Source: Ceratodon purpureus (Eukaryota > Streptophyta > Bryopsida > Pseudoditrichales > Ditrichaceae). Taken from it: DNA of 64,000 nucleotides. Position numbers and translations under genes: made by a program. Shown here in pieces: positions 47,222 to 58,377 of the stretch. The stretch's first letter is position 1. Each line of letters begins with the position of its first letter. Where the stretch lies: contig CM026426.1 in assembly GCA_014871385.1 (NCBI GenBank), positions 2,057,852 through 2,121,851 of the forward strand, in the 5' to 3' direction. Below the pieces are notes generated by a model. The model did not search any database, was not told where the DNA came from, and saw only the letters and a program-made list of their open reading frames with translations.

Positions 47222-47523
47222 TGGAAGCCCTAATCGGAATGGAGAAGACGATGGGGACTGTGACGTAATTATGACGTCATGTTTTTTTGAGTTCGCAGTC
47301 AGGTTTCCGATTCCAGTGTCTCGGAAGTGGGCAGTGTTCAGTGTCACGGCGTCTCGGTCGACGGGGTGTCTCGGTAGTCGAGTGTTACGTGACATCGCGA
47401 TTTTACTCCACTCGCGACTTACCGGAACCGTCGGATCGTGGGAAAACGCGGGGGCCAGCGCGGCATGCCACGTCGGACGGCGCGACGGGGCCCACCTTTC
47501 CTACATGCGAAATAGCGTTCTCC
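47222..47523 (-). repeat. Right 302-bp TIR of MULE D
   Basis: Inverted copy of 32388-32689, with about seven or eight differences. Just inside it a short TIR-like piece (GGATTAGGGTTCCA) is repeated. The transposase promoter should lie in or just inside this repeat. Confidence 0.95.
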
Positions 47524-47532
47524 GACGATAGC
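47524..47532. repeat. 9-bp target-site duplication, right copy, MULE D
   Basis: GACGATAGC is identical to 32379-32387. Confidence 0.95.
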
Positions 47533-48377
47533 AAGTTGCAACTGTCCCGCACTTCGCGGGGCTCTTCTGAATCACCGACAACGGCATTCGCGATAATTAT
47601 TTTCAACCGGATGAAGGTGTCTGTAAACCACCTGTAAGATAGCGGCACCGGACTCGAGGCATGGTATAGACTCGGCACCGAAACATTCAGAATAAACCTC
47701 GTAGCAAGCACCGTTATTTCTGCCAAATACAAATTATGTCTAGAATTTTAGCCGACAGTTTAGAAAGCAGTCTCGGCGTGTAACGAACCTATCTAGTTTT
47801 GGTACCGAGCCCTATAGATTCTGCAACTGTACAACCTGTGAACTATCAAACGAACATTATCTTGAAGGCATTGAGTTGTGGATCGTGACAAAGCAAGTTG
47901 TGGGTCGTGACTAACTAGATACCGCAGAACTCCAGTACTACCAACCAATACTACCAACCAAGCTACAACCTAGATTTGACAATACTCCTTATTCACTGGA
48001 CGATAGAAGAAATAAGTCACTGTGTAGGCTACTCTTTCGGTAACGAGCCCTTAGGAATCTGCAAACCTAGTACCTCAGACAAATCAAAGTGACTCACAAT
48101 GAAGGAAATCTGCAACCGAACTTCACTAAGCAAATTCCCAAACTGTGCCTCGCCAAGCGAGCCCCTTGGCAACCGAGCCCCTTGGCATTCGAGTCCTTAA
48201 CAGAAATTGGGTAGTAGCAATACTAGGGTTTACCTCCATCTGAAAGCTCTCGGCCTGATTGTCCATGTCGACGTCCTCTCCTAGTCCCACAGCGACCTCA
48301 CTCAAATGATTGTGCTCCGTACTCATTGCTTGCTGTGTCTGCGCAGTAAGGAGAGCGAAGGATTAGCGGGTCTAAGT
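47533..48377. other. Flank of MULE D without a clear gene
   Basis: No counterpart of MULE E was found here, so E does not continue on the far side of the D insertion. One minus-strand frame (48326-48126, acidic) may be a degraded continuation of the small gene to its right, after stops. Confidence 0.4.
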
Positions 48378-48882
48378 AGCCATCAAATCACTGCTAATGG
48401 AAGCACATAGGAGGCAGTTGGAATCGAGCACCTGCTGCCCCGCCTGGTCCGACGTGGATGCACTTGTGGTTGAGGTCCTTGGCTGGTTGGTCCTCTTGGG
48501 TGATCCCTGAACCAGAAGCTCAATGAGAAGATAGAGAATGAATTAGAAATTAATGAGAAGATAGAGAATGTGCTCGTTCGGGAGCCGTAGTACGAACCCT
48601 AGACGAAGAGGGCATCATAAGTTTAACTAACTATCAATCATTGCAATTTAAACAAAAAATTAACAATTAAACTGTAGCTACTGTGAAAACAACTAGAATG
48701 TAACTTACATTAGTTGAGTCTTTGTTGACTGGGGTACTCTCTTCAAGTACTAGAAATAAATTGACAGGCTTAACAACTGCTTCATCAAAAGGTGCTCCAT
48801 CTTGCACAGGACAACTACTTGATGACTTGCTAGATGTATCCTTGCCCTTCCCCATTCTAGGCCGCAAGTTATATGGAGTCAC
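48378..48882 (-). CDS. Unknown two-exon protein with YNLRPR motif
   Basis: The minus-strand frame begins near 48882 (upstream in-frame sequence is basic, RRKRFESK) and passes TPYNLRPRMGKGK and a Ser-rich region. A GTAAGT donor is at 48708. After the acceptor at 48507 it continues as GSPKRTNQPRTSTTSASTS to a stop near 48378. Splice phase is consistent. The product is basic at the N-terminus and low in complexity, with no known domain. It is arranged divergently from transposase F (start 49368), with about 480 bp between them, so it may be part of that element. The start codon is not established. Confidence 0.3.
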
Positions 48883-49367
48883 TATGTTTTCTTTACTCTC
48901 AAACCTCTTTCTCCTCTCAATGCGTCTCTGAATCTAAGCAGTCCTACTAAGCTCTCTCTTCACTTTAGTACTCGATCAGGTGATCATGTCTATCTAAATT
49001 GTGAAATGAAGAACCTATCATTTATAATGTCTATGGGTGCATGGTTTAGATTTAAGTAGATCTGAGACCTTTATTCTCCGTTAAATTAAGCCGCTGCCAC
49101 ATTAGCCGTAGATGTGACTGTCCTTACTGGACATTCTATTTCAAATTTTAATATTACGGCGCAACAATCTAATCTCAAATATTGTGGTCGTCCTTTAAAT
49201 ACATCAACTGGCTTTTCCCTTTCATTGTTATTATTAAATGCTTACTATATAATCATATAGAACAGCATGTAAACATTCATTCATTGAGGAGATCTCCTTT
49301 CATTACAAAATCTATTCTCCAGTACTTATACCTTAGCCTTCTAAGTATCTCGTCCTCCTCATTCACA

Positions 49368-52300
49368 ATGGAAGACTACAATAGCATTCCAAGCGTTCTC
49401 TGTAGGAATAGTCAACCAGGATTAGAGGGAGTTGATGTTTTTTCGATTGATAGTCTTTCAAGTCCCTTTGATGGCATTGACGAGGCGGCCATTCCGAAGA
49501 TGAAGACTGTCAATCTAGCAGAAGGATTAATCACTGCCGTTGATCCAATCATGCCTACTGACACTCAACCTACCTCAAAGGAGGCAAATGTTGCAATCCT
49601 AACCATGGAAATTCCTCCCACTCGGAATCACGCCTAGTCTAGGGTAGAGGTCATTAAACCAGGCACTTACTCTAGAGCATTTCAAGGGGCACTCTACGTC
49701 CAAAGAGACGAAAGTTAAACACTCTTGGTTGCAGTGCAGTTGATAGTACATCCGATGACCACCGTTTTAATCATAATGGTCGAGATAAGACCAACGAGCT
49801 CGTCAAGCACATTCGTTGTATTTGACAATAATGCATGTATTCAATTTGATATTAATTCCATGCCTATAATTATATAACTATTATTGTGAAAGAAAGTAAT
49901 TGCGAGAATTAGTTGTAGCCGTCATTACTTTGATATGATTTGCTACTCAAAATCTACGCCGGTTATGCTTAGTTGGTGTCTGCAAGTTTTTATATATTTA
50001 ATATACATAGCCGTCATAGTAGCCATGCTTGCTTTCTACGACACTGTATATGGAAAGACATAACAACTTTTTATTGTGTTGGATGTGAACACTAAAATAC
50101 TTTTACATTCCTGACAATTAATTTAATCACATAGCTTCCTTAGTTTTGAATGTATATATACACATCAAATTCACAATGAAGTTCCTTTCCACATTCATAC
50201 TCTGTCCTACGCTAGTGCTTTGTGGATTGGAAAACAGTGGCCCTTGTTTGCAGTGACCTTCATTCCATGCCAGTGTTGTTTCCATTAGCAGAGGATGGTC
50301 ATGCTACTATTACTTGTATTACACTTAGTCTTTGTTTTCTCTTTCAAGAGAACACTATATTTGTTGAGGAAGAAGTTTTTGACAATCAAACTGGTGTCCT
50401 TTCCCATGTTGTAGGTTTGACAAGAGAAGAGAATGATGTAGGTACATTCTAGTTGCTGAAGCTAGTGAAGTATCGTGTATATGGAGTCAAAGAGTTTGTG
50501 CTAGACGGATCTACAGAAATTCTAACTCCTAGAGTGTTGTCAACTATAAGCATTGAGAGACCAGTGTTGTCTAGGGTCAAAATTGAGCCCGGTCTTGAAA
50601 CAATTTATGAGTTGAGTGATGATTCAGACAGTGAGGTTGAAGTTATTTGATCAGAGAGTAAAGTACAACCTGAGCAGGCTCCACAAGTACATTGCAAGGA
50701 AACTCCCCCTATTGTTGACGAGTCTTCAGCTCCTAGTCAGTCCACAGTTGGGGCATGTCCAGTTGTAAGTACCAACCATTCATTGATGCGTCTTGGAGCT
50801 CGTCAACTGTCCAAAAATGTCTTGTCTCGCATAAACTTTGAGGCCATCAAACTCCAGCATGTGGATCACCTTCCCACTCGTTGTGACCGGGATATTATCT
50901 TTGAATTTCCATCTTTAGGTGACCATGGCCACAACACAAAGGTCAAGCATCTTCGTGGAATGGATAGAAGGTACGATGGACATGCATGGTCTCGTACAAT
51001 CACATCTAATATTCAGAATGATCTAAATCTTCTATTTCGTACATTGTCATGCTTGGACCACCTACGTTGGAGCAACAGTAACTGTGAATATCTTCAGCTA
51101 GACCACACGACTTCCACTGTCAATGAGACAGAGTGGGACGGATTGCTCGAGAAGGTGTTTGTGGTAGGGTCAAAGCCTCCCACTAGATCGACGCTGGTTT
51201 GCAAATCTTGTAACATCCCTCCTACTTGTGTTCTGTCTGCCCTTCCAAGATTTATTATGTTACTGCGACACCTCACATGACGAGGGCTTGTGTGCACCTC
51301 GCATCTCATGACCATCCGGTCAAGTCTGGTGAACATTGAGACTTCATCGAACTGACAGACAACTTGATTGAGGAGCAAGTCGAACGCACTCCATCTGCCC
51401 CTCGCTCGGCTATTGTGCTTGAAACTACAAAGGAAGTGTTGGGGCCACTCCTGCTTGCTCAAGAAGGACAGCCTTGGAAGATCTTGGAACTGGACGAGCT
51501 GCATGGTATTCTTGATAGATGTAAGCACCTCACTTCCCCCAACATCCGTAACGCACTCACTACGTATAAAACCTATCGTCGCTTTGGGGTCATGGACAGT
51601 ATTACCAAGTTACGCGGTGCAAGCAATTGGAAGTTTGTGCAGCACAATAAGTTTCCAGGGCAAGGGGCGGATACGGACAAGGTCTATATCTTTAAGATGT
51701 TTGAAGTTGGACCGGGAAGCGGAGTCGACCAAGTGAAATGAATGCAAATTGGTGGTGAGTTGGAAAACTCTTGGATTATGTTTGACCATGTTAGGCGTGT
51801 CAGGCCATGGTCAACAATGGCTTGCCATGTGTAAGATTCGACATATTGCCGAGTCATGACAGTCGCAACATGCGACATACAGTCTAAAGACACCGCGTCC
51901 CAGGCAGTTGTATGGAACAATCTCAACGCCCTCATGGCTGACCATGGAGTGGACAATGTCAATTTCAAAGGCTTCATGGCCGCCGGTGCCCAAGCCAATA
52001 AGAATGATGTTTGAAAAATTTACGGAAGTGGAGATGCATCTGTACTAATGAAGGACAAAGAAAGAACATGTTTTTCCCATTGGACGTAGTATTCGAGAAA
52101 CGTACCAAGGCTGATATCCGTCAGGACCTGCAATCTCTGCATCGCCAACAATACAAGAATGCAAAATCCATGGCGGAGGCCGAGACGAAGTATCTTGGGA
52201 TTCGAGCTTGGTGGATGTCAGCTGGTGCAGCAACTGAACAAGGGTTTTCTTGACTAGAGCTGTGGCTGGCCTTCTGGCATTTTTGCTATCGCCAATGGGG

Positions 52301-53769
52301 TGGATTCATGGAATTGGTAAGTCTGAAACTCAGTCTAAATTTCCTCTCGCTTTCTTTCTATATAGTTTATCCATTGTAATTCCTCCATCATTCTAATATG
52401 AGCCTGTTTTCAATTTGTAGGATCTCAATGAAGACGAACTAGCGGAAATGCCGTCCTGTAACCTTGCTAAAACCATACATAACAAGTGGAAGCAGCAATC
52501 TGGCGATAGAGGTAGCGACCTCTATGTGGCAACAGTGGATGACTTTGTCCGTGCTTTCATGCTGTGCTCAAGATATTACCAATTCCTCAAGGAAGCAAAC
52601 CCTGGTAGAGGACCGTCGAAGGAAGAATTGAAGCTGAGGAGTGCTCAAAGGTCAGCCGCAAGGACAGGAAATTCCAAACCACTTCATGAGGCCATCTTGA
52701 AAATGCCTGGCGATGACGAGTGGTGCACCCGGACTCCCCATCTGGAAGGGGAGGAGGTGTTTGTTTCTCTGAAGCAGAAACCGAATACTGCTTTTGTGGA
52801 CGAATGTAAATCTCATAGGTCAAACAAGATCAATATATCCCAACCACGCAACCAAACCAAATCAGCCCGAATCAACGACTCTCCACCTCCTCTGACAACT
52901 CCTGACTCTATATCAAGTACAGATGACGAGCAACTACAACTTCTAAGGAATGATGCTCCGTAGCACCTCAATATATACCACGTCACCACAGTTGAGGAGA
53001 CAGCATGCAACCCTGCTCATTGGCACATTGCACGTTTGCCTAAGACTTCTGCAAAGGCTTGCTTTGCTCTGCAAGCAATCACTAAGAAGAAGTGCGTTGC
53101 TCGGATTGTACAAGACGGGAAGAGCACCGCTGCACCTACCTACTCGGACCTCATGAAGAACTATTGGAAGTATAGGAACGACCCTATGGACTTCTTCTTT
53201 GGCAACGACGATATTGAGAGATGCGTCAAGGGCACAAAGAGGAAGTGGGTTCTCTTGCTAGATCCACAGGCAATGGGTGGGCATCTAGAAGGCCACCCAT
53301 TGCCTGTGGATCTAGCAAGCTACTCGACTCCTGCAATTCTGGATGAACATCCCACCCGACGTTAAGGGAAGTTGATTCGGCGCAACAAGAGCGCTCTGTA
53401 AACAAAGCACGCCAATAACTTTGCCTCAGCCCTATCATTGAAGGGCTTAGTGCGCAAATTGTACATGCTTCCAGCCCTTGCCTTAGGATGCATTGTCTCA
53501 TTGGATTCAAGCACGCCCCAAAGGTACAACAATATTTCTTGACCATTTCGCAGCTGCCGGCATGCAGTTGTCCTAACTTCAAAGAGATGGCTTTTAAAGC
53601 TATTGGAAAACAGGGTCAGTGGGCAAATTGTAAACATCTGTACTTTTTGTTTACTGTAGTATGTGGTTTGGACTCAGAATCAGACACGTTCATTCATGCT
53701 GCAAGTTTTAGCTTCAACAAAGTAAAGCGAGTTTTACAAGGTGGTTTACTGAAGTACCTTGAGCCTTAG
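49368..53769 (+). pseudogene. Divergent MULE-like transposase relic F with SWIM finger
   Basis: Plus-strand segments read in order as follows: a leader (49368-49637); an acidic N-terminal region (ENDVGTF..LVKYRVYGVKEFVLDG, 50222-50647); a domain ending in a Cys motif (CKSCNIPPTCV, about 51200); and a core with EQVERTP, RRFGVMDSITKLRG and FPGQG. The first catalytic Asp is in DSTYCRVMT (about 51835). The second position reads FMAAGAQAN, Gly (51985-51987) where an Asp is expected. Later come KERTCFSHW, a zinc-binding-like stretch (AKACFALQAITKKKC) and a SWIM finger, CSCPNF..CKHLYF (about 53560-53646). The layout is that of a MULE-type DDE transposase, but the family is not one I can name. Several stops and frame changes plus the lost Asp mean it is inactive. 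Confidence 0.65.
53254..53319. repeat. Perfect 27-bp-arm palindrome inside relic F
   Basis: CTTGCTAGATCCACAGGCAA continues to 53280 and its exact complement occupies 53293-53319, with a 12-base loop. It interrupts the transposase frame between KRKWV and STPAILD. Perfect arms in otherwise decayed sequence mark it as a recent addition. Confidence 0.9.
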
Positions 53770-54702
53770 AGTTTTCTATTTCTTCAGAGGGACATAAAGA
53801 TGGAGGGTTTGTTATAATCATGATGTAATGAGACTAAAAGGGCCACTACAAGATATTTGACTCACCACATGTGTTTCACTATTCCAAAATTGCTTGACCC
53901 TTTTAAAGTACTTATAATTATAATTATGTTGAAGTTGTTTGTTTTTAATTTAACTCAGTACGTTTTTTAATTACTGATACAATAACTCTCATTTTCTTAT
54001 AATAATAATACCCATTCACCAAAACAGAAAATTGTGTAATATAACTAATACACTTATGCATCAATACAATAAATTTCATTTCAAAGTATATTTTTTATTA
54101 TTAAATTTACCACATTTACCAATTTTTCACTGATATATTTTTATTGTTTTCAGTATTAAAGCCCGTACTTGTCCACGGTCAAAGTCCTAAATGTACTAAG
54201 ATTAAAAGGAAATTTCAAAATATCAATGACGGTTAGTCCAAAAATACCTTAAACTTTCATTTTCATTGAAAAATCTCTATACTTACCGCTCATCGCTCAC
54301 CGCTCTATGCTCGCAAAATAGCTTCACTCCATCCATCTTCAACTACGAGTTGTCTACCTCCTCCTATCTTCAGCTTACACACTGCCACATGCAATAAAAA
54401 GTTTTGTTCATCCATCCAATATCTGTAGCTACCTTACAATTTTACACCATGCATGTTTGTTTTATTACTTCTCCATCCTATTCATATCCTTAATAAAAGT
54501 AGTAGGATATCCTTTAGTGAGAGCATTAGATGTAATCAACGGTTTGAAGGAAGTCCGGCAAGAAGCTTAAGGGTAGAGGGTGATTGTTGATTTTCCTCTT
54601 GGATTTGATGTCTTTGTATGGTATTTTGAAGAACAAAAGTCGCTTGATGTTGTTGTCACATGACATGAAGCCATTCCAAGCTACTTGCGTGACATCAGCC
54701 AG
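53770..54702. other. AT-rich spacer, possible host coding fragment at the end
   Basis: Mostly AT-rich and featureless. From about 54586 to the LTR element a plus-strand frame reads DFPLGFDVFVWYFEEQKS and HEAIPSYLRDISQ with one stop. It resembles coding sequence of an unknown gene into which the retrotransposon inserted. Confidence 0.35.
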
Positions 54703-54745
54703 AACGTCACTATGGTCAAAAAGGCCAAGTATGAGGTTGTGTGTG

Positions 54746-55418
54746 TGTTATCCGGGGTCTTCACATCGAGATTTAACCGAAGACTAGGAGCTCGGTCATA
54801 GGTCAGCAAGGGAAGAGAGCAGGGCGGGAGACCGTGCTACGTGGATAGCCAGCTAGCGAAGAGGGGCATGTTTAGGTGTGTTGTCCCCACGAGGCAATGG
54901 CCCAGCGTAAAGAAAGTAACGACCTTGGAGCAGAGTTTGTGATTATTGGGAGAGATAGACAGTTCTATTTGGAGAGGGGTTTGGAGTGCTTAGTCTTTTA
55001 TTTCTTAGTTTAAGAAAGAAAGAGGTTTAGGGTGTCTCAGACATCCAAGGGCAGAACAGAGTTGGCCGTGAGAGTATCCTTAGCTTGAGTTAGGGTCTAG
55101 AAGGGAAACACAATCAAGCAAGCACAAGGTTGAGAGAGTACAGAGGGGAAGTGAAGCAGGTGGTAGTAAAGTGCAAGATTGTTTCATTAGTCGCCCAAGG
55201 AAGTTTGAGCGATACAAAAGAGGCTTGGTCTCGCCGCAGCCGAAGAACCCTACCTTTAGTCTAAGACGGTACCTAAGCATAGGGAAAATTAAAGGGAGTC
55301 CCTATGTCCTAACTGCCGAGTTTATATGCTACTCTAGTCGTCCTAGGAATCCGGTAGTAGTTGTAGTTGTCGCATTTGCTACCGTTTACGACTGAAGTTG
55401 AGCAAGGAAGGTTCCGCA
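54746..55418. repeat. Left LTR (3' LTR in element orientation)
   Basis: Begins TGTTATCCGGGG and ends near GGTTCCGCA. It is nearly identical to 62848-63523. The 42 bp before it (54703-54745) also recur beside the right LTR. Confidence 0.85.
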
Positions 55419-55472
55419 TTAACATTTTGTCGTTTTCTTCTACTTGCAATCTGTCCCTAGGTTGCTGGAGAC

Positions 55473-57659
55473 CTAAGTCCTTGTTCTTTGGTGCGCAGGT
55501 CGACTATTAGGTCGATTACTTTTCCGCAGCTGTTGCGTCTGTCGCGGAGGAACTTGGTTGCCATACAGGGCACCTATAGCAGCAGCCACACCCCGTTGAA
55601 ATAAATTGTGGTTAGATCGAGACGTAGCTGATTGCTGATAAACATTGTAGACAGTCTTCCCTAATATTTTGTTACATGCGGGACACTGGACTTGGTCGGC
55701 CTCGGGGGTAGTGTATTGTGAGGCCAAATTGGGGTTTTCCTGGAAGTACTTCTTTACTGAGGCAATTGCTATACCCAACTCCTCTACTGCATCACTGTTG
55801 TCATTGGCTTCCATCTCCAGATCATATACTTCCTCGAACCGTTTTAGCGCATCCTTATTAATTTTAAAAGGTTTGACTCGTGGAATTATCATGGGTTGGC
55901 TTAGTAGGGCAGGGAGTCTTGGTGATGGATGAGGAGTCTCCTCGGTGTCGGTGAGAAGATTGGAGATGTCCACGCATTCAGCAAGATTGGCAAAGACTGC
56001 GGTTACTTTGACTGACCGGGATGGCCTTGGCTCCGCTGAGGCAGCCCACGGCATCTCCGCATATGTTGGTGGAGGTGAGAGGTGTACTCCTTTGTCTTTG
56101 TTTGTCTCCATGGTGGTTTGTGTTGCTTTGTTGTTCTGCAACTCCATATCCATGGCCTGTGGGTTGTGGTCTAATTGCTCGAGGTCAAGCGTAGCCATGG
56201 CGTCGTCGATGTAGATGTCCAAAAACTCCTGTGGAGGTTCCTCGGTGGTCGGAGGTTGGCTTCGCAGGAGTTGGTAGGCATTGGTTGCAATGGTATGGGC
56301 AATTGTATGCACCCAGCCTACCTTGATGGCTTTGAAGGCCTCTTGAATATGCTCAATTGCCTCTCGCTCCTGCTGCAATCGTGCTGCTTCCTCCTGTGTT
56401 GGCTGCTTGGCGGCAACGGTGTTTTTTTCTGTGACGAGCTTCTTGCACCTGGTAAGATACTCGCCATTCAATTATTCCAACTTGTTTACCTTCTCTTGCA
56501 TCTAGCCTTTTTCCTTTGCCATCAAATCCACCTGCTCGTGTGCATTGGCAAGTTCTAATTCCTGGTTGGTAATCTGGTGGCGTAGGTTCGTCAATGTGGA
56601 ATTGGCCTCATCTTGGTGATGTTGTAACTCGGCCCTTGTGGATTCTAAAATCCTGCCGGCCTTGGCTTGTGCGGCTTGGATTTTGTGAGCAGCGTTACGC
56701 TTGAAGCGTTCCTCGGCGTCTCGGTAAGTGGTTGCCAATTCCTCGCGTTCCTGTTTGATTGTGTGTGTGTGAACTGTAGCACTGCTGCCATTGTCTCTAC
56801 GAGGATTGTCGTTTGTGTGTGAAGCTTTGTTTTCCGCGGGCCCCAAGCTAGATCCTTGGCAATGCCCCCCCCCCCCCTCCGACATCGGCTCCAACACCCG
56901 TTGGCGCTTGAGGCTTGGTAGTGGTGGGCGTCCCTGGCAGGTGGTTGCATAGTCTCGCACTCAATGTCCAAAAACGAACCCATGGCGGGTGGTCGGTTGT
57001 TACGCCGGTAGAACGCCAAAAAATAGGCAATGTAGGCGGATAGAAATGGGCCACTCGGGCTTTACTAGTCCGGGCGTTGATGGTGTCCCCGAAGCTACAC
57101 ATAGAAGTTCCCGTCCACAAGGAAGCCCCAGTTGTTTTTCTCCACTTTGTCAGCCATGAACATCAGGGAGAGATACTCTCGTAGAATTGCGTTACAATTG
57201 TTCTTGAAAAAGACTTGGCTCATAATGCGGCGGATGCAAGAAAACCAAGGCTCGGGTAGAACCTTAGCTAATGTGAAGACATCGTAGCGACCATTCTATC
57301 GAAGGGGAATGTGGTGCACCAAGTCCTTGATGTCTAGACGGGGGTAGATGCAGTCCGTGCACCACTCGGTAGTGCCCGTGCCGTCCGAGCCGAAGAAGGC
57401 GTGTAGATACTGGCTGGATGACTGCACGAGGACGCCGTTAGGCACGCCCAAGGGATAAACTTCGTCTTTGCTGCGCGTCTACATTGATTGAACGAATTCA
57501 TTGCAGTGCCTGAGCTTAGTTTCTTCCTTTATGAACGTCCAATACTTCACCAATCCTGTCTTTGTCGTCCAATTTGTCTCTGCGCGTCGCTTCCACTCCA
57601 GGATCATTCTGGGGATGTGGAAGGGGGGTGGGAGTTTCCTCGATTCTGAGGCGGCCATG
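55473..57659 (-). pseudogene. Extra open region between pol and 3' LTR of the gypsy element
   Basis: The region carries coding-like sequence of no known retroviral type. Its largest open part (56471-55473, about 330 codons) has a Gln/Glu/Ala-rich coiled-coil character at the start, a Pro/Ser-rich middle, and a CPACNKI zinc-knuckle-like motif near the end. Some plant Ty3/gypsy lineages carry such an additional gene in this position. It is broken a few times. The function is unknown. Confidence 0.55.
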
Positions 57660-58377
57660 GCGTTCTGGCAGAATGCAACCAGTAGTTACAACGGAGAGTC
57701 GAGGAGCAAGGGCAGGGGAGGAAGAGATTTGGCGAGGTTGAAGCGAGGGTGCATGTACAATGGAGAGGGAGTTGGAAGGGAGGAGAGGACGAGTTTTGAT
57801 GACAAAGAAGGAGGAGACGAAGTGGATGGGTGGAGTTCTACAACTACTGTTGTAGAGAACAAGCAGGAAAGAAGGAGGGGGAAGAAGGGGGGTATGGTGA
57901 GGGCGCAGGGAGCCAGAGATGAGTCTCTTGGCGGCTTGGAGGAGATGGAGAGCTGCTGAGCATGATAGGCAAAGGTAGTATATGTAGCCGACCATGATGA
58001 GACTTGGACGTCTGCGAGGATGGTCATATCTAGGCGGCAGGTAATTCAAGTAGGAGCTATTGTGCTGTCTGTGAAATCCCTGGTCTGTAGAGGATAGGGG
58101 GTGGCCTCGATTAGATGGATGGTGATTTCTGGCTGGGATATCCTAGGCTACGTTTGAGTTTGTTGTCATTGTTGTCATGATGATCGTCTGAGTTGTCCAA
58201 TTGCCTGATGTGGTGATGAGTAGGGTCCCTCATCTGAACACTATTTCCAAGGCTGTCTAATTGTTTGGGCTGGTTGTCTGGAGTATCCAATGTGGAAGGT
58301 AGTTCACCAAGGCTAGCCAAATTGGTAACTTGATTGTCTTTGGTGGCCAAGTTTCTGCAAATATCACCAAGACTTAG

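Larger units (their letters stand above)
32564..47347. repeat. Dispersed 8-mer GTGACACT/AGTGTCAC throughout MULE D
   Basis: By reading I count about 29 exact copies, at (start) 32564, 33584, 34266, 34836, 34908, 35285, 35307, 36653, 36837, 38251, 38633, 38969, 39130, 39151, 40485, 40657, 40729, 40780, 41728, 41995, 42020, 43909, 44021, 44048, 44088, 45341, 45509, 45972 and 47340. Copies fall in TIRs, exons, introns and spacers and in both orientations. Many one-mismatch forms (GAGACACT, GTGACACC, GTGTCACT) occur as well. Random expectation is about 0.5. Outside D I found one exact copy, in the left part of MULE E near 29650. Confidence 0.85.
32388..47523. mobile_element. MULE D: complete 15.1-kb Mutator-like element
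   Basis: The element has 302-bp TIRs at both ends and a perfect 9-bp target duplication. From left to right it holds the Ulp1 protease gene (+), the 129-aa gene (+), a possible two-exon gene (+), a possible membrane protein frame (-) and the transposase (-). The two large genes are transcribed inward from opposite TIRs, as in maize MuDR. TIR identity (about 97-98%) and the intact target duplication point to a fairly recent insertion. The transposase and the protease each contain one apparent break and are otherwise open. The 8-mer GTGACACT is scattered through it about 29 times. Confidence 0.95.

Noticed and set aside
32564-47347. GTGACACT enrichment as a satellite or codon-usage effect
   Set aside because: Spacing is irregular, orientation is mixed, and copies occur in all reading frames and in noncoding DNA.
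47533-49000. Search for the missing right half of MULE E beyond the MULE D insertion
   Set aside because: No transposase, SWIM or TIR sequence of E was found there, so E appears truncated before D arrived.
57516-58049. Minus-strand frame of 177 codons in the gypsy element
   Set aside because: Out of frame with the coding-like sequence of the same strand; Ser/Pro/Leu-rich shadow.
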